From: Phocoena phocoena
Lineage: Eukaryota > Chordata > Mammalia > Artiodactyla > Phocoenidae
Assembly (NCBI RefSeq): GCF_963924675.1
Contig: NC_089235.1
Coordinates: 60,136,220 to 60,200,219, forward strand
Length of the DNA: 64,000 nt
Direction of reading: 5' to 3'
Shown here: positions 11,280 to 23,948 of the stretch, one piece after another
Numbering within the stretch: the first letter of the stretch is position 1
Layout: the number at the start of each line of letters is the position of its first letter
Translations under genes and position numbers: made by a program
The notes under the pieces: model-generated
Databases searched by the model: none
Seen by the model: only the letters and a program-made list of their open reading frames with translations
What the model was told of the DNA's origin: nothing

Positions 11280-12310
11280 CATCTCCAGATCTGACTGCCA
11301 AATGAAACGTTAAAATTCCCTCAACTCCTCCGAAGAAACTTTGGACAATCAAATAACATAAAAATTCCAACCAGATGTCAAATACTTTTAGAGTACAATT
11401 TCTCATATCTTTTTACTTTCCTCTAATCATTTTTTTATGGGGAACATTTATAAAAATAAAATATTATGCTCTTAAGAATTATATGATACTGCTGTTTTTT
11501 TCTTAAGCGAAGCATATCTTTCTTTTCCAATTAGATATTAGGAGCAAAAGAATTATTCAATGCACGAACAGCACTTAACACAATACTAGGCAGAAGTAAC
11601 ACCTCAATATTCTATTATGTTATATAATTACATTTATGTCACATACTAAAACAAGGTTTGAGTGAGAAACAAAAGTATGTTGAATCTCCGCTTTGCACTA
11701 GATGCGGGACCAGAGCTGAGGACTGGGTTTTCCTCTTGAGAGACAGGAACTGAATATCTTCTGAAGGAAAAATGGCAACCTTACATAAAATAACCCAATC
11801 ACTTTTACAAAAAGAAACAGAAGAGGGGAAAATTTTAAAAGCCTGTGAGAGAGAACGAAAAAAAAAAATCAATGTTCAGAATAAAGACTACTGAGAATAA
11901 AAGCGATCCAACTGAAGACAAAGGGTCCAACTTTTCCATGTAATGTCAGAAGGTTAAATCTCATTGAGGATAATTTTCCATATTGACCCACACTATGAGT
12001 GTATGTGTGAGTTAGGACCCAACATCTGTGAGTATTTTACTCCTTCCATGTTGAAGGAAATATTTCCTTTTGCTCCTACCTTTCAACAGAACAACACCCA
12101 GAATGTATTTTGACATCCTAAGAGACAGAATTGCCAACACCACCTTGCAATGGACATCTGTCATTTTTGTGGGTTGTGTGGTGTCTGAAACCCACTCCTT
12201 CTTGAAGAATCCCTCCCTCTGTGGCAAAGCAGGACTTGTGTGTCACTCTAGAGACTGAAAATTCCTGATACTCATTTTTACGAGCCTAACTGGTGTCTAC
12301 GTAAAAGCCC
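11280..12310. other. Intergenic, nothing recognised
   Basis: AT-rich DNA with no open frame that has gene-like features. No young transposon seen. Confidence 0.4.
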
Positions 12311-13320
12311 ATGACTTGGGCTCTCTCAGTCTGATTCCTGCAGCCCGGACTTTGAAATTGAAAGTGAAGCTAAAACGCAAAGGCCCTGGAGACAAGTCCC
12401 TGGCAGTGGTCACCGTAGTAAAAAGACTATCTGCCTATGAATGGATAAAGAAGATGTGGCACATATACACAATGGAATATTACTCAGCCATAAAAAGAAA
12501 CGAAATTGAGCTACTTGTAATGAGGTGGATGGACCTGGAGTCTGTCATACAGAGTGAAGTAAGTCAGAAAGAGAAAGACAAATACCGTAAGCTAACACAT
12601 ATATATGGAATTTAAGGGGGAAAAAAGGTCATGAAGAACCTAGGGGTAAGACGGGAATAAAGACATAGAGCTACTAGAGAATGGACTTGAGGATATGGGG
12701 AAGGGGAAGGGTAAGCTGGGACAAAGTGAGAGAGTGGCATGGACACATATGCACTACCAAACGTAAGGTAGATAGCTAGTGGGAAGCAGCCGCATAGCAC
12801 AGGGAGATCAGCTCGGTGCTTTGTGACCACCTAGAGGGGTGGGATAGGGAGGGTGGGAGGGAGGGAGACGCAAGCGGTAAGAGATATGGGAACATATGTA
12901 TATGTATAACTGATTCACTTTGTTATAAGGCAGAAACTAACACACCATTGTAAAGCAATTAAACTCCAATAAAGATGTAAAAAAAAAAAAAAAAAAAGAC
13001 TATCCGGGGGCAGGAACAACTGTGCTGATGGTGGGGAGAGTGTCAAGCACCAGCCACAGAAGCAGCGCAAACTACGATGTCCAGCAGCACATCATGGAGG
13101 TGGCAGTTCTGTCCACAAGGGCTGAGCTCCATGGAGTGATCTGGAGCAGTTACTGGCTCTGAAGCCTTCTGGCCCGAATCTCTTGCAATCTAGGCCAGTC
13201 TCGAGCTATTCACTAAGTATCTTCCTCATTGTCTTTAGTGATTTATTAAAACAAGTTGCCGGACTTGATACAGCACTGCAACCTTACCTTGTATCTTTTT
13301 GCCTCATTAAAAGACAATTT
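12310..13320 (+). other. Unidentified sequence disrupted by an L1 tail
   Basis: A moderately GC-rich segment (12310-12431 and 13005-13320) is split by the L1 insertion at 12432-12993. Rejoined, the two parts run on smoothly, and the right end reads 'cctcattaaaagacaatttttt', resembling the end of a polyadenylated transcript. It could be an old retrocopy or an ancient repeat; no clear reading frame survives. The 99-codon frame at 12316-12615 is a chance fusion of this sequence with the L1 ORF2 C-terminus. Confidence 0.25.
12432..12993 (+). mobile_element. 5'-truncated L1 3' end
   Basis: The last ~50 codons of L1 ORF2 (MEYYSAIKRNEIELLVMRWM region, up to the stop after THIYGI at 12613), the 3'UTR, an AATAAA signal near 12968 and a poly(A) tail. 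Target-site duplication AAAAGACTATC flanks it exactly (12421-12431 and 12994-13004). The long tail and close match to the L1 at 1-5.7 kb indicate a fairly recent insertion. Confidence 0.95.
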
Positions 13321-13324
13321 TTTA

Positions 13325-14565
13325 ATTGGATATGAAAACCTACACAAAAGTCACAAGAGTAGTTCAAAACATTCCTGAATACCCTTCAGCCAGTTTCCCT
13401 ATGTTAATATTATTAGACACGGCTTTATCCTTCTGTGTGTGTGTATTTTTCCTAAACTGTTTAATAGTAAATTGTAGACATGATATCTTTTCCCTAAAAT
13501 GTCATTGTGTATTTAACAAAAAGAAATTCTCTTACATAATCACAGCACAATTTTCAAAATCATCAAATGAATACAAATACGATACTATTATCTAATTTGC
13601 AGACTTTATTCAGGATTTGCCAAGTGTCTCCATGATGTCCTTTATAGCAGAAGAAAATTCGGGATCATTCTGGAACTATTTAGTACATTTTAAATAAATT
13701 TACCTCCCGCCTAAATCAGCCAGAGTTGTTTTCTGCTGCTTGCGACAGATAACCCAAATTGATAAAAACACTTGGAACCAGGAATGAGGTTCTACAAGTA
13801 ATAGACTTTAAAATGTGCAATTGCCCATGTGGGAAAGGGTGGAGGCAGAGGGAAGAGAGGACCTGGGATGCTGGGCTGGTAAGCTGTTGAGCTATTTACG
13901 CTGAACTCTTGAGACCATCTACGTGCCTAAGGAGGCTGCTGTATGAATGGAAAGCATAGGAATCGTTCCAAAGGTTGCAAGCTAGTGATTTCTTACAGTT
14001 ATCAATAGGACCCTATGAGAAAAAGACATGAGGAAAAATGGCCCTTCTTTCTCTAGACGTGTAATGCCTTTTTGTGACCAGAGAGGGACAAGTTTGAAAG
14101 GAAGGACAAGCCTCTGAGGATGCCATGGCATAGATGCAGAAACAGTGGATCCTTCAGAACATGGCTGAGTTTATCCTACCTCTGGAATTTTAGCTTTGTG
14201 AGATACATTTTCTTATTACTTAAACAAGTTTCTGTCAGTTTTCTATTACATGCAGCTGAAAACACCCTAAAGATAAACATACTCAGTCAAATGGCTCCAG
14301 CTCCACGTTGACATTTCGTTTGATGGGTTAGCTGTTCTCATAAATATAAAACCAGAGGAGGTGTCATTATCCTCTACTATATCATAAAGCTAGTTTCCTA
14401 GATGCTTCCAACATGGTATCTCTTTCTTCGGAGCACCAGAGAGGGTGGAATAAAATGCTGAAACCACCAACGATGTGCAAAATACCACTGGTGAAAATAA
14501 CAACATGAAGAAGCCTCTTAAAACAAGCTTCTCAGTGTTCTTGCACAACAGAGACAAAATATCCC
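13325..14565. other. Intergenic, nothing recognised
   Basis: Non-coding DNA; short open frames (13326-13595, 14120-14311) show no recognisable product. Confidence 0.4.
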
Positions 14566-14569
14566 ATCA

Positions 14570-14800
14570 ACGTTTATTAAAGACTTAATAGTACTAAGTT
14601 AATAAATAATGCTAAGTAAGTCCTTTGTGTGAATTAAGTCATTAATCTACACGATAGGCTACACAACAGTAATCAGTCATTTTGTAGATGAGGATCCAGG
14701 ATTAGAGAGATTAATCAATTTCATCAAGATCACAGAGATCTTAAGCAGTGGAATCAAGATTCAAATCGAGGTAGTCCAGCTCCACAGCTGGCTTACTATC
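14570..14800 (+). repeat. MIR SINE fragment
   Basis: MIR-like order: 'ttattaaagacttaatagta' at the left, 'tttgtagatgaggatccagg' in the core, then 'caagatcacagag' and a tail with 'gattcaaatcgaggtagtc'. Diverged ancient copy. Confidence 0.68.
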
Positions 14801-15604
14801 TTTTTGACAATTAAGCCAAAGTGATGACTCTCCCTGAGGGAAAATTAGTTTAACAGGTCAATTTGAACTGAAAAATAGGTGTTTGTGTTGAAGGAGGGGT
14901 ACGGTGAAGGTGTTATTTCAAAACTCGAGATGAGATGCCCTCAGAGGGGCGAGGGAGTGTCAGTTTGGAGGAAGGGCGCTGCTCCATCTCCACCAGCGCT
15001 GACTGCCTACCCGACTCCAGGGTGGCCACTGCCACCCCACCACCTCCACAGATGAAAGTGGCTGGCACACAGGGACCATGAGGGGAACTGTAACAGTTTC
15101 AGAGGAATTGTTACGTTTGACAAAAACCTCTCAGAGATCAGCCAGGGCTAACGGCCTCATTTTCTGGAAAATGAATCCGAGACCCTTGCTCAATTATATC
15201 CCTGACCCACTCTCCTGGGCTTCAGCGGATAAGATAGGCTTGTGAGCTGCCCAAAGGTGGGGAAATGCCTGCTTATTTTAACAAAGTTCATGACCCACTC
15301 TCGGCTCTGCACAGGCCCCTATCCCTACTTTATCTGCTCACTGGCAGCTTGACACGCCGCCAGGCCTGGATAATTCTTCGCAGAGAAGCACAGAGGTACG
15401 TTTCTATCATTCCATCTCTTAAGACATCACTTATCTGAGTTTTACACGTCCTGACTCAAAAGGACAGGCACGTGGGAGTGCGGGCTGGAGCAGCAGGAGG
15501 CATTAAATACATAGTTGGAGTGACTGGCTCCTATCCTATTGCAACAGTGCGCAGGATTGCTCAATAGTGACCCATTTCCGTAATTAGCCGATCAGTATCT
15601 GGGG

Positions 15605-15860
15605 GAAAAAATAATAAAAGCTACCGTTTGTGATCTAATTACATTTTTGCCAGGCACTGAGCTTAGTGCCTTGTATACATTATATTAATCAATTCCCACA
15701 GCAAGCCTCTGATATGAGTACTGGCATCCCCAGAAAACAAGTGGAGACCAAGGCTCTGGGAAGTTAAGTAACCCTTCCACAGCGAGTAAGCAGTTATCAC
15801 CAGTGATGTCAATGTTGGAGCAGAGACCCAAGCTCCTCGTTAACCAAGATACCACTTCAC
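15605..15860 (+). repeat. MIR SINE, nearly complete
   Basis: One of the better preserved MIRs here: 'gccaggcactgagcttagtg', then 'ttaatcaattcccacagcaa', then 'gaagttaagtaacccttcca' and a tail with 'ggagcagagacccaagctcc'. This follows MIR order from body through core to tail. Confidence 0.75.
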
Positions 15861-16179
15861 CCACTTCTTAATATAACTGACCAAAAGGGAATAAACTACA
15901 AACAATTACTATTCCGTAATTAGCCTCCTTTCCAGTAGGATCAAATGCTAGAAGAGGGGCATGGTATTGTGGGTGCTTGGGAGAAATATTAATCAGGAAG
16001 CTGGATTAGGGCATTTCATCAACTTGCAGCGCTTGACTTGCTTCTCGCAGAAATACCTCTGCTTGGTTTTCACACCACCACTCACTCCTGATTTTCCTCC
16101 AACCTCAACTTTGCTCCTTCTTAATTTCCATTTCTGGTCCCTCCTCCTCTGCTAACCCTTAACTCTGTCGTCCACCCTC

Positions 16180-17260
16180 TTTTCTCTTCGAATTCCTTTT
16201 CTAGGTGAACTCATCCTCTTCTATGGCTTAAAATAACACTTTTGTACTGATGACTCATAAATCTCTATCCCTAGCTCTCAACACCCCCTGGGCTCTAGTT
16301 TTATATATCCCACTGCCTACTTGACATCGCCTCCTAGCTGCCTAATAGACATCTCAAATTTAGTGTGTCCAAAATAAAATTCTTGATTTACCCCTAGCTG
16401 TCTTCCTTATCACAGTTAACGATATCACTACCACCAAGTTTCTTAGGCCAAAAAACTTGAAACAACGTTCATTTTCCTACTTTTCCTCATGTTTCTCAAA
16501 CAATCTATCTGCAAATCTCGCCAACTCTCATCTCCAAAATGTTTTCAAGATCCCACCACTTAACACCATCTCCATTGCTACAGCTCTAATCCAAGTGACC
16601 AGTGTCTCACACCTTGGCTGCAGTGGGCTGTTTCCACTCGTTTCTTGCCAGAGTTCATTCTCCAAACAGCCAGCCAGGGTGATCTTAAAGCATAAAACAG
16701 ATCAAATTGATCTACTGCTTAAAAGTCTCCAGTGGTTCCACTGGGCTTAGAGGGAAACACCAACTCCTCAACATGACTAACAAAGCTGTACGTGATACAT
16801 CCTTGGCCAATCTTTCAGACATGACCACATACCTCTCTCCTCACCATTCTCCTCATTCCCCGGCCTTCTTTCCATCCTCCCAACACACTGAGCCCATTCA
16901 CACCACTGGCCCTTTGAACACGCTGTTCCTTCTACATAGAATGTTCTTTCATCAGATCTTCTATGATTACCCCTTTCCCCTCATTTGAGTCTTGGCTCTA
17001 ATGTCACCGCCTGAGAATGATTTTCACTGGCGATTTTAGCTAAAATATTGCAGTATCTTCCTCCATTCAGTCCTCCAAGTTACACTACATCCCATCACCC
17101 AGGTTTATTATTTAAAATGCACTTGCATTATGTCCTAAGTATTATTTCGTGTTCACCATTTGTTGTTTGTCTCTACCTCCTAGAATATAAGCTACAAGAT
17201 GAGATCCCTGTCTGAGTTTGTCCCTCTCTATGTAAGTGCTGAGCTCTCTTGTGATACAAG
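16180..17260 (+). repeat. L2 LINE, long 3' copy
   Basis: About 1.1 kb of L2-type 3' sequence in sense orientation. Recognisable landmarks are 'agggtgatcttaaagcataa' (16678), 'actgcttaaaagtctccagt', 'acgctgttccttctacatag', 'gtcttggctctaatgtcacc' (16990) and 'tagaatataagctacaagat' (17184). The two open frames over it (16457-16750, 16707-16988) are by-products. Ancient mammalian repeat with no coding capacity left. Confidence 0.6.
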
Positions 17261-17264
17261 GGAG

Positions 17265-18985
17265 GTCAAGCTTCTACAGAGACTGGATGAATTATTCCAC
17301 AATGATATCCACTCATGATCAAGCAATCCATTAACACTTAGTAACCAAGAAACATTCAGATTAGAGTAATGGTTTCTAGAATTTCTTGACTCAGTATAGT
17401 ATGTTGTGGTTGGAGAACACAGATATTTTAGCTACTTAAATAGACTTTCAATTTTAAATTAACAAATCAACACTTTTACCCATCATCTTTTATCAATTTG
17501 AATGTGTTTTCCATTCAAAATGGGACAAAATCATTTGATGACAATAAAATTTCAGGGACCTACAAACCTGAGGACCAGATCTCTCTTATTCTGGTCAATA
17601 CAAAATAAGTGCCTAGAACTGGAGTAACAGCTTATCAGAAAACTAAGGTACGTGGCATAGGATGAGTGGTCAGGTGACAGGCATCAAGAGTCTTTAGTCT
17701 GCAGCTAGAAAGATAACAATTTATGCACAGATAATCTATTTTGTGAAAATGTCACCTGTGGTAATTTGAAAGGAAGGTGATAAACTTTGTGAACTTGCAG
17801 CTTTACAGGAAGTGATTGGGAAACAGAACTTTTCTAGCAGATGTCGACTGTTGTTGGCCACCTTTGAAAAGGTACTACAATAAAAAGAATGAGCTCAGGA
17901 CACAATTAACTGATTTGACTGTTGTTGGCCACCTTTGAAAAGGTACTACAATAAAAAGAATGAGCTCAGGACACAATTAACTGATTTGCAAGCAAGTATG
18001 GAAGGTAACGGAGATGGTCCAGAGAATCTGGAAAGCAGACATAGAAGAGGCAACTGTTTCTTATCAGCAATTGGTGAAAGACTGGAAGATTAAAACACAG
18101 CCTTGTGTCAAAGAATAAATCAAGGGTATGGTTTTCACACCCACTGTTAAACTTCTGAATGAGTTAAGATGGCACTTAGCCTTTCATTTGGACAAAAGAG
18201 CCCAAACAAAAAGAGCCTGAAGTTGTGGCTCTTCCAATGAAGCCTGGTTGGTTTAAGATAACTGCAATAGAGATGAAACTGAGAGAGGGCTGTCTCAATA
18301 AAGAGCTGCGTATGTGGCTATTAGCACGAGGAACTAACCAAAATCAACTATAAAAAAAAAAAAAAGTTGATTAAACTTTTTAGAAAGTTGTACAGCCAAA
18401 GAAAACTAAGAGCCTTCCAAAAATGTTGGTGACAGTTTTTTGTAGTCTAAAGACAGAAACTTTAACAACAGTTGGGCTTGTGAGCTTCTGAGAGCATTTT
18501 CAGGCTAAGCTTCTCATCCTTGAAGGGGGGCACATTCTGTAGTGCACTTTTCAGATGGAGCAAAGGCAAATAATAGAAAAAGAAAGACCTCTAAAGGGCA
18601 GATCCAAGGGCTACATGGAACAATGGATTGGAAAACCCTTTCCCAGGAGCCCAGTCAAAACCTAATCATGAAGCATTCCTTATCTCCAGGGGATTGGGAC
18701 CTGCAGTTAGATTTCAGGATTGATACGGACCAGCGACTTCCCCTTTCCAAATGGGAGTGCTGTAGACACCCTGCCACTCTTCTACCATTCTGTACTATGT
18801 GTTTCGGGGAAGAGATAATCTATTTTTTCAATTGGTTTGAAGATCAAAAGGAGCCATATCCAGACCATCAGGCACCACCCAGACATCACAAGCTTGGACT
18901 TTGATGCCCTGATTGGATAGGACTTTTGGATTGTCTCCTCAGAGACAGACAAAGTGAGCTGAATATTGATACCATAAGTGGTATC
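17265..18985. other. Unclassified segment
   Basis: Contains the 71-bp tandem duplication (17846-17987), an A-run near 18351-18365 and a 120-codon open frame (18542-18904) without recognisable domains. Its base composition and many short homology-like phrases suggest an old interspersed repeat, possibly retroviral-like, but I could not name a family. Confidence 0.3.
17846..17987. repeat. 71-bp exact tandem duplication
   Basis: Units 17846-17916 and 17917-17987 are identical over all 71 bases; each starts GACTGTTGTTGGCCACC and ends TTAACTGATTT. Identity of two old, non-coding copies means a recent event, or an assembly error. Confidence 0.95.
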
Positions 18986-18989
18986 CTTA

Positions 18990-19330
18990 GTGCTGCTCAC
19001 CAAACATTTTTAATTCTCTCACCCCAATTACATGGGAGGATTATAATTCCTTGCTCCCTTTTGGGTGGGTGGGACATGTGACTAGATCTGGCCAATGAGT
19101 TGTGAGCAGAACTGTCGTCTTTTACTTCCATGTTACAGCATTTATTTCCTAGTGTGAAACCTTCCAGAGGTCTTTTCCACATGACACAGTGATCAGCACT
19201 GATTGTGATGCTTGCTTCATTTTGGGAACCTGAGCAGCTATGATAAGCAGAGCTTCCCTGCTGATTCACAAAAGCCAATTGGCTACATAGTTATTGTTCC
19301 AAGCCACTAAAATTTTGGAGTTTATAAGGC
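18990..19330 (+). repeat. Old interspersed repeat (LTR/MER-like)
   Basis: A segment with 'gccaatgagttgtgagcaga', 'aaaccttccagaggtctttt' and a right end 'caagccactaaaattttgga'. A second, more diverged copy is at 44505-44860. The right end resembles the ends of MaLR-type LTRs, but the exact family was not determined. Confidence 0.45.
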
Positions 19331-19334
19331 AATA

Positions 19335-21885
19335 CCTAAGCCTCCGGTAAACTCCCTTCTTCGACATCCTTTTAAAAATTCTTAGTTTATCATCTTATAA
19401 CAATGGAGTAACACTCTAGGCACTGTTTTATGACCTACTTATAAAAGTCTCATGCATTCTTCTGTATCATTTATATACATACTTTGCAACATTATCACTT
19501 GTGGGTGTGCAATAGTCCATAGTAGGGATGTTATGTAATTTTTACTAAATCCCATAGTGTTAAACTTAACTGGGCTGTTTTGAGTTTTTAGTATGATAAA
19601 GAACAACAGAATGTATATTCTTATAGCTAAATCTTAACAGTAGAGTCACATGATTTTTAATTCTTATAATTAAAATCTGGGCATCAAAGCATATGCAAAA
19701 TTTTAAATATTTTAGGATTTATTAATTTAGCCATTTATTCAAGTTGAATTTTAGGCACTACGGATTGAGTAGTAATCAAGATACACAGCACCTTCACGGA
19801 TCATATTACCCAACTGCTTCCAGAGAGAGTCAACTGATATCCTCTGATACACCCTACTGCCAACAGAGTATGAGCGCCCAGTTTCCCACACCCTTAGCCA
19901 CACTGAGGACGAGCACAGAAGCGTCTTATGACCATCCATAATATCTATTCAGAATGTCCTGCCCCTATGTGAAGATGAGGAGAATGATAGTAACCTCATG
20001 TCACGGTCTAAAAATATGCTTATTTTCAGAAAAGTGTGCATCAGAAACTAAAATGAGTAGTCAATCTTCTTTATCAACTTGGAAAAGGGGGCAAATCTCA
20101 CATGTGCTTTCTTTAGTCCGCTTTACAGTACTCCTTCCATTGTACAAGTTGTCTACTCATGTCTGTTTCCCTCATTCGATTATCAAGTCCTTGATAAAGA
20201 ACAAGGAACAACGTTTAAGGAAGTATTAAGGTAGCCAATTACTCAAGCCAAGCCTTCAGGAGATAAAGGATAAATCACATCCATGCTTATACTCTCCAAC
20301 TTCACTTTCTCAGTAACAACAGGCAATGAATGCCCATGTTTTTCTTCTGTTCCTATCATTCCACTTCACTGAAAGGCAAGTTATTTATGCAGATAAAGGC
20401 AGCAACTGTCGTGCAGTTGAAAGAGCCTGATCACTGGTCATCTTCTGCAAACTCATAAGAAGAGTTGGATAAATAGCTGAAGGTTGGCATTATTTATGTA
20501 GATATAAATTTTCTACTCACATTATGAGAAACAAGAAAGAAACAGAAGTAAAGAGCTATAGATTGTTTTTCCATACCAGTTCCACATGTAAATGCAGTGG
20601 CAATGCACAGTGATGACAGAGAACAGAATCTGGTATGCCGAACCCATGGCAGTTAAAATCCAAACCAAAAACTCCTGCCCTAAAAATTTACTGGCAAATT
20701 TGTATGATTAAGATTTAGGCATGATTATTTTTTAAGCTCTTCAAGGGAAACTTTTGGAAAGAGCCTAAAAGGAATATGATTCCAATGCTTTACAAGAAAA
20801 AAATATTATTTTTCAATAAGATATAAAATATTTACTATCCGCCAGTGATGGTGTTCTGAGTGATTTGTAGATATTACTGTGAAAATGTAATGTTCAAGGA
20901 TGCATTCATCCTACCTAAACCATAATTTGAGCAGTATATCAAAACCTTAAAAAAATCCAACCCCAGTGGAGTACAAATTGACTATTTCTGAAAATAAATG
21001 TGTGCATATCCTTAATGTCATTAGTTTCCAAATATTCTCTTTTAGATTTTCCCACCAAACTAGTAAATTTTGATCAAACATCAGGAAGTGGTATGCAATA
21101 TAAAGATATGAGAAAGGAACCATGATACACTTACTGCCATATTTATTTAATTTGCCAGAATGATTTTCTTTCCTTTTGGGTTTCTTGCTGGGCCCTTGAG
21201 GAATACTCTGTCTTTCTCTAGAGTGGGAGTACAGTGTATAAATCTTCCCAAAACCTGGCTTACACTTTAGCCTCTTACTAATAGAAAAAATTTTCTCCAG
21301 AAGGCATTCAACCTTCTAACATCGATGCTCTCACCTCACTGACCCAACCTCGTATCACCAGCTTCTCCACGGTGGCCTCTGCTCCACACAAAGCCACCTT
21401 CGCCACTTTTGTCGACTCTTGTCTAACCTAGTTGTTTCTCTTTCCCTTCTCTTCTGCTTAGTTCCTCTCCCCTAGCATTTGTCTCTTTTGTTTGTCTTCT
21501 GAAATGTCTTCTCTCTACCGTTTATGATTCTAAGCTCTGTATTTCCTTTAAGTCCAGCTCCACACCCCACTCCACCTTTCAACCTTCCTTTCACCTTGAT
21601 CACTGTTAGATATTCTCCAAAGCCCTATAGATCAGACTCATTCAGTGATCCCACACTTGCTTACATGATGACCTGGAATTATTTACTCTCTAGCCTTTTA
21701 GGTAGATATATATATATATCTGACTTACCCAACTGGTATCAGTAGAAAAATTATTAGACTAGGAACTAGGGTTCTGTGGCTCACCATACAATTCTTTGAG
21801 TATTACATTACACAAATCACCTAACAATTATTTCTTAATGCGAAAGAGGCAGTGTTGAATTACGACGTCATCTTCACACCTAGCA
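19335..21885. other. Intergenic, nothing recognised
   Basis: AT-rich DNA; a pyrimidine-rich part at 21300-21700 may be further L2-derived sequence. Short (TA)n at 21704-21721. No supported gene. Confidence 0.4.
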
Positions 21886-21889
21886 TTCT

Positions 21890-21995
21890 ATGAATCTTCT
21901 TAGATTCACAGAATTGTCTTTTGTTTCCCTTGTATCTCCCATAACACCTACTACAGAGCTGGACAAATAGTACTTTAATAAATGTAATTCAATAA
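21890..21995 (+). repeat. L2 LINE 3' end fragment
   Basis: Carries 'cttgtatctcccataacacc' and 'agtactttaataaatg', the order seen at the L2 3' end. Short and diverged. Confidence 0.5.
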
Positions 21996-22029
21996 ATTTA
22001 ATAAGCAGCTGCTGGTAGATTGATAAATG

Positions 22030-22060
22030 AGTGGGTGGGTGGGTGGATGGATGGATGGAC
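22030..22060. repeat. (GTGG/GGAT)n microsatellite
   Basis: Compound tetranucleotide run: three GGGT units then three GGAT units. Confidence 0.85.
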
Positions 22061-22079
22061 AGATTCAGCTCTATGATCT

Positions 22080-23250
22080 TATCAACTTTATAATCTCTCA
22101 TTTCTCTGGACCAGCTAAAGTAAAAATTATCAAATATTTAATATTCTCTTTCTATGCTAATCACATATGTTACTAATGAATACTATTCTCATTCTTCTTT
22201 TGTTTGCTTCCCAAATATGCTCTAATAAAAGAAAACTCTCTGCCTCCCTTCAGAAAAGCCCTGTGGAATCTACCTGCTCCAAAGAATATATCAAGTTGCT
22301 TTTACAACTTTAACTACTCAAAAAGAAAAGATTCAATTCAACACTGAGAAATGTTATGATTTTTAAAAAATGACTGGTTCTTATGAGATGAGATTATGTT
22401 GCATAACCAAGACCTGAAATTTGATTCTCATCTGTGGTAACTCTGGATGTTTCAATTTGGTAAAATCATTTTCATCAACAATTTGACAGAGAAAAGCAAA
22501 AGAAAATGATTTTGTGCCTTCTAACAGCTGTAGATTTGGGAGCAGAGAGTAAATGACAGGAGTATATTTGGATCAAAGTGTGAAGATGTACTTAACTCTC
22601 TTCCAACACTCATTCTCAGCGCCATTTTTAAGATCTAAGAATTAATTCCCATGTTCGCAAACCAATTCAGATTTCCATGTGACTTACTGCTTTACATTTC
22701 CAGGCAAAAACTACCTGTAGGAAGCCTGTATGGGAGGAACCTACAGGAAAGTTGAATGTAGGAATCCTTTCTGGAAGATCAGGGTCTCTTGCAAAAAGAC
22801 TGAAATATTGCCTTCCCGGGAGTCTCTTCTTTGTTGGTCTTTAGCCTCCATCATCACTCTGCCCTCTAGTTTTCAGATTCCTTTCTACAATATCAACAGA
22901 GCACACATGGAACAGTAAAGGTAGTTATGACCTAAACCCTTAATCCCAAATATCCAACCTTTGAGACAGTTCTCTTTCTCACTTATACAACACTCCATCC
23001 TATTTCAGGCATAATTAAAATATCTCTGTCTACTCCAAAATCAAGATATTTCATGATGATGGAAGTGGGGACCATGTATTCTGGGCTTTTACAGGGTGTT
23101 CCAATTTTAAATATTGTATATGACTTCTGTCCAGTTACATAACTACTTATCAGGTCATATTTCAATTTTTAGTTGTAGTCATATGGTCACCACAGCTGTG
23201 TGTTATAAAATGATGCTAGTGATAATCCTGCCAATATAATTCTCAAACTT
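22080..23250. other. Intergenic, nothing recognised
   Basis: AT-rich non-coding DNA with only short, feature-less open frames. Confidence 0.4.
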
Positions 23251-23376
23251 GTATTCATTCAACAAATATCTACTGGTTAGACATTTATTTACTCAGCAGA
23301 CATTTACTGAGTGCCAGGTATTGAGCAATGATTTGAGATACAATGATAAATAAAACACAATATCAGCCTTCTAGAA

Positions 23377-23597
23377 CAGAGGTCAGCAAACTTTTCCTGA
23401 AAAGGGCCAAGAGTAAATGTTTTAGGCTTGTGGGCCATATAGTTCCTATCACAACTGCTCAACTTTGCTGCTGTGGTGGGAAAGAGCCATTGAAAATATC
23501 TAAGTGAATGAATCTGGCTGTGTTCCAATAAAACTTTATTGACAAAAACAGGTGGCAGACCAGATTTGGCCCATGGGCCATAGTCTGCTGACCCCTG
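23377..23597 (+). mobile_element. hAT-Charlie fossil, MER3-like
   Basis: Non-autonomous DNA transposon of about 221 bp. Terminal inverted repeats: CAGAGGTCAGCAAACTTTT at the left and the complement in GTCTGCTGACCCCTG at the right. The inner part ('gtgttccaataaaactttat', 'gatttggcccatgggcc') is typical of the MER3 class. Flanks read TTCTAGAA (23369-23376) and CTCTAGCT (23598-23605), an 8-bp site sharing TCTAG, as hAT transposases prefer. No coding capacity. Confidence 0.82.
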
Positions 23598-23622
23598 CTC
23601 TAGCTGTTTATAGCATCTAGAC

Positions 23623-23948
23623 CAGTACCATCCAATAGGAAAAAGATGCAAGGCACAAATGTGAGTCATATATATATGCTTTTAAATTTTCTACTAAGCA
23701 CGTTTTGAAAAGTAAAAAGCATCAGGTGAATTTCACTTTACTAATGTATTTATCTGACTTGATATATCCAAAATATTATCATTTCAGCATGCAACCAGCG
23801 TTAAAAATTAGTAATTAAATATTTTGCATTTTTTCTACTATGTCTTTAAAATATGGTATTTTACACTCATGGTGTCTCAATTCATCCTAGCTACATTTCA
23901 AGTGTCTCATATCATGGGTACTTAGCGACCACCATGTTGGATAGCCAG
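23623..23948 (+). mobile_element. hAT-type DNA transposon fossil
   Basis: About 326 bp with terminal inverted repeats: CAGTACCATCCAATAGG at the left and GTTGGATAGCCAG (inverse) at the right. The flanks ATCTAGAC (23615-23622) and GTCTAGAC (23949-23956) match in 7 of 8 bases, a convincing 8-bp hAT target duplication. The body is AT-rich with 'gatatatccaaaatattatc'. The family name was not assigned. It lies 25 bp from the MER3-like copy. Confidence 0.8.

Noticed and set aside
12316..12615. 99-codon open frame
   Set aside because: Fusion of flanking DNA with the ORF2 C-terminus of an inserted L1 tail.
18542..18904. 120-codon plus-strand frame
   Set aside because: Lies in an old repeat-like segment and shows no domain; not supported as a gene.
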